Shown: positions 26,830 through 37,046 of the stretch, in pieces
How the letters are laid out: each line of letters starts with the position of its first letter
Numbering within the stretch: position 1 is the first letter of the stretch
Source of the DNA: Streptomyces sp. NBC_01707
GTDB taxonomy: Bacteria > Actinomycetota > Actinomycetes > Streptomycetales > Streptomycetaceae
Length of the DNA: 64,000 nt
Reading direction: 5' to 3'
Assembly (NCBI RefSeq): GCF_041438805.1
Contig: NZ_CP109190.1
Span: 8,804,001 to 8,868,000, forward strand
Translations under genes and position numbers: made by a program
Notes under the pieces: model-generated
Database searches by the model: none
Told to the model about the DNA's origin: nothing
The model's input: the letters and a program-made list of their open reading frames with translations, nothing else

Positions 26830-27738
26830 TCACGGCTGCTGACCGGTGGTCTCGGGGGCGGACGACGGGCGTTGCGCCGGTCGCGGTGCGGTCATGTCGA
26901 GCAGGAGCAGAGCATCGTGGTCGGGGCTTCCGGGTTCGGCGGTGTAGACGCCGATGCGCTGGCCGGGGGTGCCTTCCACCTGCAGCGACTGCGAGGTGAG
27001 GGTGACTGGGCCGACCTGGGGGTGTTGGAAGGTCTTCAGTGCGGGCTTGCGTCCGGTCACTTCGTAGCGCTCCCACAGCCCGGCGAAGTCGGGGCTTTTG
27101 AGGAGGAGTTCACCGACGAGGTTGGTGAGGTCGGGGGCGTCGGGGGCGGTGCCGGCGATGGCGCGCAGGCGGGCGACGCAGGCCGTGATCTGCCGGTCCC
27201 AGTCGGTGAACAGGTCCTGGGCTGCGGGGTGCAGGAAGAGGTATCGGGCGAGGTTTCTGTGCTTGGCCGGCCAGTCGTCCAGCCCGGCGTAGAGGGCGAG
27301 GCCGCCGGGGTTCCAGGCGAGCATGTCCATGCTGCGGCTGATGACGTAGGCCGGGTTCGGGCGCAGTGACTCCAGCAACAGCTTCAGGTGCGGTCGCACC
27401 GTACGGCTCGGGACAGGTGGCGGCTCGGGCATGTAGCGGGCCGAGCGGGCGGCCAGCTCGCGCAGGTGCTGGTGCTCCTGATCATCCATGTGCAGGGCTC
27501 GGGCGAGCGCGTCGAGGACCGATGGGCTGGGGCGGGTCTCCTTGCCGCGCTCCAGTCGTACGTAGTAGTCGATGCTGATTCCGGCGAGGGTGGCCAGCTC
27601 CTCGCGACGCAGCCCAGGGGTGCGGCGGATGCCGGCGCCGACGGTGAGGCCGACGTGGTCGGGGCTGGTCTGGGTGCGGCGGGCGCGCAGGTAGCGGCCC
27701 AGCTCGGCGCCCTCGCTGTGCGCGCTCTCGGATGCCAT
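26830..27738 (-). CDS. Helix-turn-helix regulator with MmyB-like ligand-binding domain
   Basis: A 302-residue XRE-type regulator. HTH residues about 10-80: LGRYLRARRTQTSPDHVGL, RTPGLRREELATLAGIS and DYYVRLERGKETRPSPSVL, the hallmark sequence of this family. The C-terminal PAS-like domain shows the family signatures NPAYVISRSMDMLAWNPGG, RNLARYLFLHPAAQDLFTDW and LTSQSLQVEGTPGQRIGVY. The family binds fatty-acid-like ligands and usually regulates an adjacent oxidoreductase gene. It is divergent from an AKR-ADH-AKR operon (218-base gap), which is the probable target. A longer frame to 27939 has no homology; ATG 27738 starts the domain. Confidence 0.92.
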   Translation of the reverse strand: MASESAHSEGAELGRYLRARRTQTSPDHVGLTVGAGIRRTPGLRREELATLAGISIDYYVRLERGKETRPSPSVLDALARALHMDDQEHQHLRELAARSARYMPEPPPVPSRTVRPHLKLLLESLRPNPAYVISRSMDMLAWNPGGLALYAGLDDWPAKHRNLARYLFLHPAAQDLFTDWDRQITACVARLRAIAGTAPDAPDLTNLVGELLLKSPDFAGLWERYEVTGRKPALKTFQHPQVGPVTLTSQSLQVEGTPGQRIGVYTAEPGSPDHDALLLLDMTAPRPAQRPSSAPETTGQQP

Positions 27739-27956
27739 GCCTACAGTCTCACCCGCCGAACCTCCGACGTGCCGGTGGGAGGGGGGCCCTGTCGTTACCC
27801 CCGAAGAGCCCGCCCTGCCACGGGGGCTCAATCCACGCGAGGGTGAAGGAGCAGGACCGCCGGTACCCCGGCCCCCGCCAAGGCCGCCACAGCAGGATCT
27901 GGCCGGTCGGGCGAGAGCGAGAGTGCCGGGCGACGCCACGAACAGGAGAGGGCGAA

Positions 27957-28981
<1,025 letters not shown>

Positions 28982-28990
28982 TTACCCCTC

Positions 28991-30019
28991 GTGCGTGCAG
29001 CAGTGATGTATGGAGCCGGAGACGTCCGTGTCGAAGCCCGGCCCGACCCGAAGATCGTGCAGCCTACCGACGCCGTCGTGCGGACCCTTGCCGCTTGTGT
29101 GTGCGGCAGCGACCTGTGGCCGTACGGGTCGATGCCCGCCACCGACACCGGCCGGCCCATGGGGCATGAGTTTCTCGGCGTCATCGAGGAGACCGGCGCG
29201 GACGTGACCGGCCTGACAGCGGGCGACTTGGTAGTCGCCCCGTTCACGTACAGCGACAGCACCTGTGACTACTGCGCCAAAGGCCTGCACATCTCGTGCC
29301 GCAACGGTGGCCGGTACGGCTTCGACGGTGTCGACGGCGGTCAGGGCGAGGCCGTTCGTGTCCCGTACGCGGACGGCACCTTGGTGAAGCTGCCGGTGGC
29401 CGCCGACTCCGCGCTGCTTCCGTCCTTGCTGGCGCTGTCGGACGTGATGACCACCGGGCACCACGGCGCGGTCACCGCCGGCGTCGGCCGCGGGGACGCG
29501 GTGCTGGTCGTCGGGGACGGTGCGGTGGGCCTGTGCGCGGTGATCGCGGCCAAGCGGCTGGGCGCCGAGCGGATCGTCCTCGCGGGCCGCCACGAGGCCC
29601 GCACCGACCTCGGCCGCCATTTCGGCGCCACCGACGTCGTCGCCGAGCGCGGCGAGGAGGGCATCGCCCGCATCCACGAGCTGACCGGCGGAGTGGACAA
29701 GGTGATCGAGGCCGTCGGCACCCGCCAGGCCCTCGACACCGCGCTGGGCGCAGTCCTGGACGGCGGCACCATCAGCCGCCTGGGCGTCCCGCAGTACGAA
29801 CAGGGGCCGATCGGCCCGGCCGAGTTCATGCGCAACATCACCTTGACCGGCGGCGCCGGCCCCGCCCGCGCCTACATCGAGCAGCTGCTGCCCGATGTCC
29901 TCGACGGCACCATCGTCCCCGGCCGCGTCTTCGATCAGACGTTCACCCTCGACCGGACACCGGACGCCTACCGGGCCATGGCCGACCGCCAGGTCCTCAA
30001 GGCCCTCATCCGCCCCTGA
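28991..30019 (+). CDS. Zinc-dependent alcohol dehydrogenase
   Basis: A 342-residue MDR dehydrogenase. Catalytic zinc ligands: Cys in ACVCGSD, His-Glu in MGHEFLGVIE. Structural zinc region: CDYCAKGLHISCRNG (three spaced cysteines are seen, so one ligand may be replaced). NAD(P) loop VVGDGAVGLCAV. It oxidises or reduces an alcohol/aldehyde pair. GTG start with a GGAG rather far upstream (12 bases); 56 bases after the first aldo/keto reductase gene and 31 before the second, so the three genes form one operon. Confidence 0.92.
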   Translation: MRAAVMYGAGDVRVEARPDPKIVQPTDAVVRTLAACVCGSDLWPYGSMPATDTGRPMGHEFLGVIEETGADVTGLTAGDLVVAPFTYSDSTCDYCAKGLHISCRNGGRYGFDGVDGGQGEAVRVPYADGTLVKLPVAADSALLPSLLALSDVMTTGHHGAVTAGVGRGDAVLVVGDGAVGLCAVIAAKRLGAERIVLAGRHEARTDLGRHFGATDVVAERGEEGIARIHELTGGVDKVIEAVGTRQALDTALGAVLDGGTISRLGVPQYEQGPIGPAEFMRNITLTGGAGPARAYIEQLLPDVLDGTIVPGRVFDQTFTLDRTPDAYRAMADRQVLKALIRP

Positions 30020-30050
30020 CTCCCACCCGCACAGCTAAGGATGCCCCCTC

Positions 30051-30902
30051 ATGCAGTCCACCACCCTCAACAACGGCGTCGCGATGCCGCTGCTCGGCTT
30101 CGGCGTCTACCAGATCCCCGCTGAGGACACCGAGCGCGCCGTCTCCGACGCGCTCGCCGCCGGCTATCGCCTGCTGGACACTGCCGCCGCCTACAACAAC
30201 GAAGAGGCCGTCGGTCGCGCCGTCAAGTCCAGCGGCATCGCCCGCGAGGATCTGTTCGTCACCACCAAGCTGTGGGTCCAGGACGCACCCGCCCAGGACA
30301 ACACCAAGCGCGCGTTCGAGACCTCGCTGACCAGGCTGGGTCTGGACTACCTCGACCTGTATCTGATGCACCAGCCCTTCGGCGATGTCTACGGACAGTG
30401 GCGCGCCATGGAAGCCTTCAACCGCGCAGGCACAGCGAAGGCGATAGGTGTCGCCAACTTCTACCCCGACCGGCTGCTCGACTTGATCGTCAACAACGAG
30501 ATCACCCCCGCCGTCAACCAGGTCGAGACCCATCCCTTCTTCCAGCGCGTCGACTACCAGGACCTGATGCGTGAGCACGGCGTGCAGATCCAGTCCTGGG
30601 GCGGCTTCGCCGAGGGCAGGAACGACCTGTTCACGAACCCTCTGCTGGCCGAGATCGGAAAGGCGTACGACAAATCGGTCGCGCAGGTCGTGCTGCGCTG
30701 GCTCACCCAGCGCGGCGTCATCGCCATCCCCAAGTCCGTCCGGCCCGAAAGGATGGCTGAGAATCTCGACGTATTCGACTTCCAGCTCACCGACGAGCAG
30801 ATGGCGCGGATCGCCACCCTCGACACCGGCAGCTCGCTGTTCTTCGACCACCACGATCCGAAGATCGTCACCTGGCTCGCCGAGCGCCGCCTCGACGCAT
30901 GA
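30051..30902 (+). CDS. Aldo/keto reductase (AKR5, 2,5-diketogluconate reductase-like)
   Basis: A 283-residue reductase with the tetrad Asp/Tyr in [12 protein letters not shown], Lys in VTTKLW and His in [13 protein letters not shown]. The cofactor region [19 protein letters not shown] is the canonical AKR5 2'-phosphate-binding motif, so NADPH is the expected cofactor. The substrate could be a diketo sugar acid or an aldehyde. AAGGA lies before the ATG. Last gene of the operon; a 9-bp hairpin follows at 30988. Confidence 0.92.
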   Translation: MQSTTLNNGVAMPLLGFGVYQIPAEDTERAVSDALAAGYRLLDTAAAYNNEEAVGRAVKSSGIAREDLFVTTKLWVQDAPAQDNTKRAFETSLTRLGLDYLDLYLMHQPFGDVYGQWRAMEAFNRAGTAKAIGVANFYPDRLLDLIVNNEITPAVNQVETHPFFQRVDYQDLMREHGVQIQSWGGFAEGRNDLFTNPLLAEIGKAYDKSVAQVVLRWLTQRGVIAIPKSVRPERMAENLDVFDFQLTDEQMARIATLDTGSSLFFDHHDPKIVTWLAERRLDA

Positions 30903-30987
30903 CCGCAGCTCCACGGTGACGCGCCCTCCTGCGAGCCACCGTGATGACGGGACTCGGCGTCGTGACCGGAGCCCGACTCACCGGCTG

Positions 30988-31010
30988 TCCCTCGCCTGCG
31001 GGGCGAGGGA
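30988..31010 (+). terminator. Stem-loop after the AKR-ADH-AKR operon
   Basis: TCCCTCGCC and GGCGAGGGA form a 9-bp stem with a 5-base loop, 86 bases after the last stop codon of the operon. Confidence 0.55.
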
Positions 31011-31172
31011 GCGAGCGTCGGACGGTGCCCCCAGGATCGTCCGCGACGACCCCGGGCCGGGGAACGGCAAGGGCCGGCCTGGTGATCACCTGGTGGTGAT
31101 CCATCCGCGGTGCAATCCTGAACATACGGCCAACAGCGCAGGGTAACTCTACGAAGATCGGCGGGTGCCGGC

Positions 31173-31465
31173 ATGCCCGTGTCGGGGGGTTCCGGGAGAT
31201 CCTGTCCTCCTGTGCGCAGGGCAAGCGGATCAATCGGGTCGACGCGCATGACATGGGCGTCCTGCACGGGGTGAGCGCGGGGCGCCTGAGCCGCGATCTG
31301 GTAGGCCACCGGTTCAACGCACCGGAGGGGCAAGGCAAGTGGCTGCTCGCCCGCGCCGCCGGGCTCACCGTGTTGCTGCACTTCGGTGTGACGGGGGAAC
31401 TGGTCTTCCGGCCAGAGGCTGACCCGCCCGATCCGCACGACCGCGTGGTGTTCACCACGGACCGT
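31173..31465 (+). pseudogene. Fpg/Nei-type DNA glycosylase, broken N-terminal half
   Basis: From 31184 one frame reads GGFREILSSCAQGKRINRVD, then HDMGVLHGVSAGRLSRDLVG and HRFNAPEGQGKWLLARAAG, then LLHFGVTGELVFRPEADPP. This is the N-terminal domain of formamidopyrimidine/Nei glycosylases (GKWLL, LLHFGMTG). An ATG CCC at 31173 (expected MPELPEVE) lies in another frame, so the catalytic Pro/Glu start is destroyed, and the H2TH and zinc-finger half is absent. Dead gene. Confidence 0.7.
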
Positions 31466-31493
31466 CGACATCGCGAAGGCAGTTCCGTGTGGG

Positions 31494-31660
31494 ATGACAT
31501 TGGCGACTCGTCGAGTTGTACAGGCCTTCGCCGACGCGGGCTCAGCAGAGATCGCACTCGTCCAGATCGGCAGAGCACACCAGCACCTCTTCTTGCGTCG
31601 GCCCAGGCGAAGTTGCTGCCGGCCCTGCGCGAACTCTGGTCCTACCGGGGGAACTCCGAA
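31494..31660 (+). pseudogene. Remnant of LLM-class (F420/FMN) oxidoreductase, C-terminal end
   Basis: One frame gives RRVVQAFADAGSAEIALVQI, then GRAHQHLF; a second frame continues from 31592 with LASAQAKLLPALRELWSYRG. Joined, they resemble the C-terminus of luciferase-like oxidoreductases (EAGFxEVALVQIGGDxQ... ELLPALREL). The frameshift and the missing barrel make it non-functional. It directly follows the Fpg remnant, with no spacer gene. Confidence 0.5.
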
Positions 31661-31757
31661 TCCAGCGACCGGGTCCGCAGGGCGGTGGGGCGTCAAACAT
31701 TGATGACTAGTTCTCCACGGCAGACGGCCTCTTCTCCGCCCTCGCACGGCGCCGGGA

Positions 31758-32093
31758 TCAGGACCTCAGGGAGGAGTGGCGTGGGCGGGGATCACCTCGG
31801 CCAGGGCCGGCTATCCGCAGCAGACGCCGGACCTTCGCCTTCGGGCACACGAGGTGCAGCAGGCCGTGGTGTTGGTGGGCGGCGCCATGGGCTCGAACCA
31901 GCACGCGCAGACCACTCGCGTCACAGAAGTGCACTTTGGACATGTCCAGGACGATCCTGGCCGGACTGTGAGCCGTGATGACGTCCGCGAGCCGGCTGCC
32001 CAGTTGATCGGCGGTCGCGATGTCCAGCTCACCCGCGACCTCGACGACCGGCCAGCCGGCTCGGCGATCGGATGAAACCGTCAGTGGGTCCAT
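31758..32093 (-). CDS. STAS-domain anti-sigma factor antagonist
   Basis: A 111-residue RsbV/SpoIIAA-like protein. VVEVAGELDIATADQLGSRL and RIVLDMSKVHFCDASGLRVL contain the phosphorylatable Ser of the DASGL motif. In its dephosphorylated form the family binds an anti-sigma kinase and frees the sigma factor. The last 19 residues (GPGRGDPRPRHSSLRS) do not match the family; reading past one extra C gives LAEVIPAHATPP and a stop at 31766, the expected ending, so a small frameshift may have altered the tail. No kinase or sigma partner is adjacent. Confidence 0.85.
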   Translation of the reverse strand: MDPLTVSSDRRAGWPVVEVAGELDIATADQLGSRLADVITAHSPARIVLDMSKVHFCDASGLRVLVRAHGAAHQHHGLLHLVCPKAKVRRLLRIAGPGRGDPRPRHSSLRS

Positions 32094-32173
32094 GTGCTCA
32101 CCCCCGAGACCCGACTGCGTGCAGAGGTGCTGATGGACGCCCGCAGTCTCTGGGCGGTCGAGGAATTCGTTTA

Positions 32174-32625
32174 CCTGCCGTGCCGGGCTGGTACGCGTGT
32201 CCGCCCCTCACCCTGCCGCGCGACCTGGCGGCCTTCGCCGCCCACCTGGACAATCGCCCGGCCACCGATGCCCGCCCACTCGGTGGCGGGGAGAGGGCCG
32301 AACTCCTTGCCTGGATACGCTTCGTCGACCGCAGGCCGCTGGACGCCGAGGCGCTGGTGGTCCTCGCTGACGCCCTGCCGCCCGCGCTGTTCGCTCTGTG
32401 GACCGTTCCTCGCCCGGTGCCGACCGCGGAGCTGACCGTGCACTTCACCGACGCCCTGGACGTAGCACCGGCCGAGGGCTGGGCCCTGGTCCGGATCCCG
32501 AGCACGCCGGAAGCGGTTGGGCCATCGACGACAGCGCCATCTGGTCCACCTCCGGCCGGCTGCTTGCCCTCGCCTGCCAGGCGCGTGCCGTGCGCCATGG
32601 CTTCCGGGCCGTGCACCAGGACTGA
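32174..32625 (+). pseudogene. Acyl-CoA thioesterase-like gene, truncated and frameshifted
   Basis: Frame one (to about 32497) reads LPAVPGWYACPPLTLPRDLA, then RAELLAWIRFVDRRPLDAEA, ADALPPALFALW and TAELTVHFTDALDVAPAEGW. A second frame completes it with GWAIDDSAIWSTSGRLLALA and CQARAVRHG, stopping at 32625. This is the C-terminal hotdog of TesB-like thioesterases (ELTVHF, DxxIWxxxGxLLAxxxQ). The N-terminal hotdog is missing and a frameshift lies near 32500. Confidence 0.65.
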
Positions 32626-32689
32626 CGAGCCGCGACTTCATCGCCGCCCATCACTGACCTGTCGCGCACGGCTGGGAGGCGGGAGTTCG

Positions 32690-32826
32690 CCGAAGCCCGG
32701 CACCGGCTGACCATCGACCACCTGCCGACCTACGCACCCGACATCAACCCCGTCGAAGGGATCCGGTCCTTGCTACGGCGAGGCTGGCTCTCCAACGTGG
32801 TCTTCTACGCCAAAGCACCTCATTAA
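32690..32826 (+). mobile_element. IS630-type transposase remnant
   Basis: The frame ends LTIDHLPTYAPDINPVEGIR, then SLLRRGWLSNVVFYAK and a TAA at 32824. LPxYAPDxNPVE is the signature of the last catalytic acid of IS630/Tc1-type DDE transposases. The rest of the element is absent. Sequence 32827-33050 has no supported gene. Confidence 0.7.
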
Positions 32827-33050
32827 GCGCATCAGACATGGCACTGCCAGGACCGTAGGCACCTCATACAAGGTTGCCTCGCCGAGACCGACCTGACCGT
32901 CAGTCCACGAACATCCCGACCGACAGCACGAATTCAACGTCGGCAACCCCTTTCAACAGGGAAACGTCACATCTCCTGGCGCGGTGGAAAGCCATGCGGG
33001 AGTGCCCGCAGCCGGATCGACGAGCCGACGCCGGGTGCCTTTCAGGTTCG

Positions 33051-33617
33051 TCACATGCGAGTGGTGTGCTGGTCCAGGACGGCCCGCAGCCGGTCGAGGC
33101 CCTCGGCGTCATGCACGCCCCGCTTGGGCAGGACACCGAGGTACATGATGTTGGGGTCCCGGCTGAGCAGGACGAAGTGGCCGGCAGTCTCCCGGTAGCC
33201 CTGGAAGACGGACCACTTCTGGACCAACGTGCTGTGGTCGGTGCGGCAGGTGATCCCGGCCGGAGACACGGTGGCGCGGTACTCGCCCTGCCATCCGATG
33301 ATCCGCTGCACATTGGCCGCCTGTAGGCGCGGGTACCCCCACACCACCAGGATGACGAACAAGAACAGAACGGTCGAGACCACGTCGAAACTCCCGCGAC
33401 CCACGGTGGAGAGCAGCCACTGCCCTACCCACAGGGTGAGGAACACACCCCGCAGCAGCAACCCGGTCCGCTTGATCCGCTCGCGGACCCGCAGGCCGAC
33501 CAGTGTGTCGGCGGACTGGGGCCGGTACACCAGCTGGACCGCGGTCTGCTCGTCCACGACGTCGTCAGAGGATTGCGCGCTGTTGTTCGTGCCTTCGGCG
33601 CTGCGGCCCTCGGCCAT
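33051..33617 (-). CDS. YcxB-like membrane protein
   Basis: A 188-residue protein with two adjacent membrane helices (TGLLLRGVFLTLWVGQWLL and VVSTVLFLFVILVVWGYP) and a C-terminal YcxB-like domain: YRATVSPAGITCRTDHSTL, VQKWSVFQGYRETAGHFVLL and NIMYLGVLPKRG. That domain occurs in small bacterial membrane proteins of unknown role. The start Met follows GGGGAG. Isolated between relics; no partner gene. Confidence 0.8.
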   Translation of the reverse strand: MAEGRSAEGTNNSAQSSDDVVDEQTAVQLVYRPQSADTLVGLRVRERIKRTGLLLRGVFLTLWVGQWLLSTVGRGSFDVVSTVLFLFVILVVWGYPRLQAANVQRIIGWQGEYRATVSPAGITCRTDHSTLVQKWSVFQGYRETAGHFVLLSRDPNIMYLGVLPKRGVHDAEGLDRLRAVLDQHTTRM

Positions 33618-34370
33618 GATTCCTCCCCGGTACGAAGACCTGCGGATCCTACCGAACCTCAGTGCTGGGGCGGACGGCCGCCGTGGCGGGGCAGGCGTCT
33701 GGGTCGGCCGACGACGCCGACCATGGCGGGGACCTCGTCGAGCAGGGCAGGAGTTGGGTGACGGCGTTGCATCTCGTCACGCGGTGAAGCTACCGGGCAG
33801 CAGTGACAACTCGCTGTCCAGGGAGTAATCGCGTCACGGGATCGACCGGACGCGCTCGCATAAAGCGCTCTTAAAGTCCCGTCCCGACCCTCACGGCAGG
33901 GACTCGGCAACGCATCTGCTGCTCGGCCTCGGCTTCGTCCAGACCCCGGCCGGTCGTGCAGGGGCCGCAAGCCGCCCCGGACGGGAGGTGGCGCGCGCCG
34001 TGTCCGCCCTGCCGAGACCGGCCACATGACCGTGGCCCTGCCTCTCCCTACCCATGACCCGAGGAACCCGGAGCACCCGACTCGAGCGTCGGGCCGCAGC
34101 CGTTCCCACCTGCCTACAGCCATGAACCTCCGCAGCCGACCCAGCTCAGCCGACCCGGCCGAAATGGAGATCAAGGCACCTGCGCCCCAGAAACTGCGAA
34201 TCGAGCGCCGCCAAACACCTCGTGCCGGGAACACAATGAAGTGTGTGGGCTGTGCCGGGGTGAGCTGCTGGAGAGCACGGACGTCGGAGGAGGCGCAGCG
34301 CAGCGATGCCGTAGTTTCCGCTCCGGGGTCAGGGGCAGGCGGATGAGTGAGTGCTTACGAAAGGACCGAC
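33618..34370. other. Gene-poor stretch; possible remnant on the minus strand
   Basis: A minus-strand frame ending at 33659 (MQRRHPTPALLDEVPAMVGV followed by VGRPRRLPRHGGRPPQH) looks coding for about 45 residues but has no matching upstream part and is not recognised. The remainder shows nothing. Immediately before the CsbD gene, GTTT and GGGGCA elements 14 bases apart (34316-34339) are a weak SigB-like candidate. Confidence 0.35.
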
Positions 34371-34544
34371 ATGAGTGCCGGAGAGAAGGCCAAGGCCAAG
34401 ACCGAGCAGGTGGTCGGGAAGGCCGTGAGGAAGGTGGCCCACGCTATGGGTAACGAGACCACCGCGGCCAAGGGAGCCGCACTGGAGGCCCGGGGCAAGG
34501 CCCGGGACATCAAGGAGAAGTCGAAGGACAGCTTCCGGCGCTGA
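34371..34544 (+). CDS. CsbD-like stress protein
   Basis: A 57-residue, highly charged, lysine-rich protein: MSAGEKAKAKTEQVVGKAVR then KVAHAMGNETTAAKGAALEA and RGKARDIKEKSKDSFRR. The pattern matches CsbD-type proteins (KxxxGxxKxxxGxxxGd), induced by general stress through SigB in other Gram-positives; biochemical role unknown. ATG 34371 follows AAAGGA by six bases and begins the domain. Stands alone. Confidence 0.82.
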   Translation: MSAGEKAKAKTEQVVGKAVRKVAHAMGNETTAAKGAALEARGKARDIKEKSKDSFRR

Positions 34545-34829
34545 CCACGCCACGTCGTGGGAGGAGCCAGCACGAGGCCAGAGCGGGTTCGTGCGTACGG
34601 TGGTGCGCAGTTGGGCTTGGCACTACAACAGCTGCCCCAGTACACATCGCGTCGCACCGGCCCACTCCGGCGCACACGCGTGCGGCAGCGGCCTCTGCCG
34701 CTCGTGCCCCGGCGCTGATCTCCGGAGGCACTCGCCGACTTGGCTGCCGCCCACTGCGCTCGCCGCCCGGGTGGCGCTGGTTTCACTGAGTGCCGGCGTG
34801 CGGACCTGGTCGGCCTGTTCGGGGACGGT

Positions 34830-35455
34830 GCAGCGGGCTGCATCCCTTGTCGCCCAGCACATGGGCGGGCCGCACCCGGGCCATCCTGGACCGAGGCGGC
34901 GCACCCGTATCGCTTCCATGACAGTGGTGAACTGGGTGCAGTCGTTGGTGTTCCCGCCGGTGACGGTGAAGGCCAGAGGCCGTCCCACGGCGTCGCAGGC
35001 CAGATGAATCTTGCTGGTCAGGCTGCCTCGAGAGCGTCCGAGTCCGGGGTTTCGGATCCCCCATTTCGGGCCCCGGCGGCATGCTGGTGGGCGCGGACGA
35101 CGGTGGAATCGACCGACACGAGCCAGTCGATGTCACCGGCCGCGTCCGCCCGGGCCTGCGCGGCTCGGAGCATCCGGTCGAAGGTGCCGTCCAGCGCCCA
35201 CCGGCGGAAACGCGTGTGGAGTGTGGCCCATGGCCCGTATCGCTCGGGAACGTCCCGCCAGGCGATCCCGGTACGGAGCTTCCACACGATCCCGTTGAGG
35301 AACCTCCGGTCATCCAACCGCTTCCGCCCCCGCAACAAGGCGGGCAGCAGCGGCCGGACGAACTCCCACTCACCATCAGACAGTTCATGGCGGCGTATCA
35401 CCCGACCATGATCCACCACTCAAGATCACCATTTGCCGACACGGCCCTGGGGCCG
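34830..35455 (-). mobile_element. Degenerate IS5-family element (two-frame transposase)
   Basis: The first frame (35419 down to 35018) reads MVDHGRVIRRHELSDGEWEF, LDDRRFLNGIVWKLRTGIAW, RDVPERYGPWATLHTRFRRW and SVDSTVVRAHQHAAGARNGG, i.e. an intact N-terminal DDE half with the first catalytic Asp. The second frame continues with GRSRGSLTSKIHLACDAVGR and LAFTVTGGNTNDCTQF (second Asp). After VLGDKG the sequence suffers a frameshift and a deletion, and the part with the catalytic Glu is gone, so it cannot transpose. The intact side probably ends in the bases just beyond 35425-35455 (GCAAATGGTGATCTTGAG); no matching far end is visible. Sequence 34545-34830 holds only decayed material. Confidence 0.8.
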
Positions 35456-35474
35456 CACCGGGGACACAGAGCGG

Positions 35475-35855
35475 TCAGAGCGGGTTGAGACGGGCCTTGA
35501 GCAGGCAGAACTCATTGCCCTCGGGGTCGGCAAGAACGTGCCACTGCTCCTCGCCGGTCTGGCCGATGTCAGCCGGGCGCGCCCCGAGCTTCAGGAGGCG
35601 TTCGAGCTCGGCGTCCTGATCGCGGTCGGTGGCGTTGACGTCTATGTGTAGCCGGAGCTTCCCCGGCTCCGGCTCGTCCCTGCGGCTGAGGATGATCGTC
35701 GGCTGCGGGCCGCCGAACCCTTCGCGTGGCCCGATCTCGAAGTATTCGTTCCCTTCGCGATCGAGCACTACGAAGTCCAGGACCTCGCACCAGAACCGCG
35801 CCAGCACCTCGGGGTCGCGGCAACCGAGCACGAGCTCACTGATACGACATGCCAT
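35475..35855 (-). CDS. VOC (glyoxalase-fold) family protein
   Basis: A 126-residue single-module protein: ISELVLGCRDPEVLARFWCE, VLDFVVLDREGNEYFEIGPR, RLHIDVNATDRDQDAELERL and WHVLADPEGNEFCLLKARL. Members bind a divalent metal through His/Glu pairs; His in LHIDV and Glu in GNEFCLL are candidate ligands. The subgroup is of unknown function, sometimes linked to resistance or ring cleavage. Its stop lies only about 20 bases from the IS5 element's outer end, so it narrowly escaped disruption. Confidence 0.88.
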   Translation of the reverse strand: MACRISELVLGCRDPEVLARFWCEVLDFVVLDREGNEYFEIGPREGFGGPQPTIILSRRDEPEPGKLRLHIDVNATDRDQDAELERLLKLGARPADIGQTGEEQWHVLADPEGNEFCLLKARLNPL

Positions 35856-36124
35856 TGACGAAACCTACTCTCAACGTGGGAACTGCTGGGGCAACCGCGC
35901 GGAACTCTTGGGCTTCCCGTAGTGGGAACATGGTCGAGACCGTACCGGGTGAAGCGAGCAGGTGAGAAGGGCTTTTGGGGTCGTCGCCTCGCCGGGCCGG
36001 GCCGCCGGGCGGGGACCGTCGGCCGCCCAGCGGGGCAGACGGGTTGACGACAAGCCCTGAGGGCTGTCGGACTCGCCGGTGCCCTGACCGCACTCCTGTG
36101 GTTCGGCTCCAGCACCGGCGGCGA

Positions 36125-36448
36125 GTGAAGCCACTCGGCTGGGGTGCCTGCTTGGTCCTGTCGATGATCGCCGGGGCCGCCTGCAACGCGGCCGGCCCGC
36201 CCTTCGCCATGGCGTCGAGCCTCGTGCACGACGAGATCCGCATGTTCACCGGCGTGTTCCCCGGCTACAGCATGGCGGGCCTCGCCCTCACGCTGTTGAT
36301 CGTCATCCTCCACAAGAAGCTCATGGCCCGAGGCGTGACCGGATTCCTTGGCGCGCTGTTCACGGGTGGGTGCGTGTCGGCCAGATCGCTCAGTGCGGCC
36401 CGTCCGGTCGATCCTGCCGGGGAGCCCATCGGCGCTGAATCGCTGTAG
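36125..36448 (+). CDS. Small membrane protein, possible fragment of a permease
   Basis: From GTG 36125 the frame has strong coding character for about 85 residues: WGACLVLSMIAGAACNAAGP, PFAMASSLVHDEIRMFTGVF, PGYSMAGLALTLLIVILHK. Two or three membrane segments are likely. The GGP-like turn and repeated small residues loosely resemble one repeat of TauE/SafE permeases, but this is tentative. The C-terminal 25 residues look non-coding, so the gene may be truncated at about 36370. No ribosome site is obvious at the GTG; the real start may be lost. Confidence 0.4.
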   Translation: MKPLGWGACLVLSMIAGAACNAAGPPFAMASSLVHDEIRMFTGVFPGYSMAGLALTLLIVILHKKLMARGVTGFLGALFTGGCVSARSLSAARPVDPAGEPIGAESL

Positions 36449-36539
36449 GGACCCGCCGGACAAGGAGCTGGGTGGAGGAGGTTGGGTTCGTCGAAAAATG
36501 CCTCGACATCGGTCGCGGTGATCGGGGAGGCTTCGCGCG

Positions 36540-37046
36540 ATGACCAGAATCGACGACACGCCGCCCGCGTGGGACGAGCGCACGCAGCTCACCACGTTTC
36601 TCGACTACGCACGTGACACCGCCCGCGCCAAGTGCGATGGCGTCTCTGCGGAGAATGCACGCAAGGCGCTCCTGCCGGGCTCGCCGCTGATGACCATGAG
36701 TGGAGTGATCAACCACCTCCGCTGGGTCGAGTACTACTGGTTCCAAGTGGTTTTCCTCGGCGAGGAAGACCGGGGCCCCTGGACCGAGGAGGACCCCGAC
36801 CGCGAGATGCGAATCGCGATCGACTTCCCGCTCACGCAGTTGCTCGACGAATACGCCGAACAGAGCGCCCACTACCGCGAACTGGTCGCCGGGAACGGCC
36901 TGGACAAGCAGGCCCAGCGAGCCGTCCGCAACGGCCTCCACGTCGACCTGCGCTGGATCCTCCTCCACCTCACCGAGGAGACCGCCCGCCACAACGGCCA
37001 CCTGGACATCCTGCGCGAGATGCTCGACGGCACGACCGGCGACTAG
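36540..37046 (+). CDS. DinB/DUF664 family protein
   Basis: A 168-residue four-helix-bundle protein: TTFLDYARDTARAKCDGVSA, MTMSGVINHLRWVEYYWFQV, RWILLHLTEETARHNGHLDI LRE. The three metal-site histidines of the DinB fold (INHLRW, and the two in RHNGHLD) are present. Actinobacterial relatives include mycothiol-dependent enzymes, so a thiol-transferase activity is possible; this is inference. Start at ATG 36540 directly before the domain. Sequence 37047-37598 holds no supported gene. Confidence 0.88.
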   Translation: MTRIDDTPPAWDERTQLTTFLDYARDTARAKCDGVSAENARKALLPGSPLMTMSGVINHLRWVEYYWFQVVFLGEEDRGPWTEEDPDREMRIAIDFPLTQLLDEYAEQSAHYRELVAGNGLDKQAQRAVRNGLHVDLRWILLHLTEETARHNGHLDILREMLDGTTGD

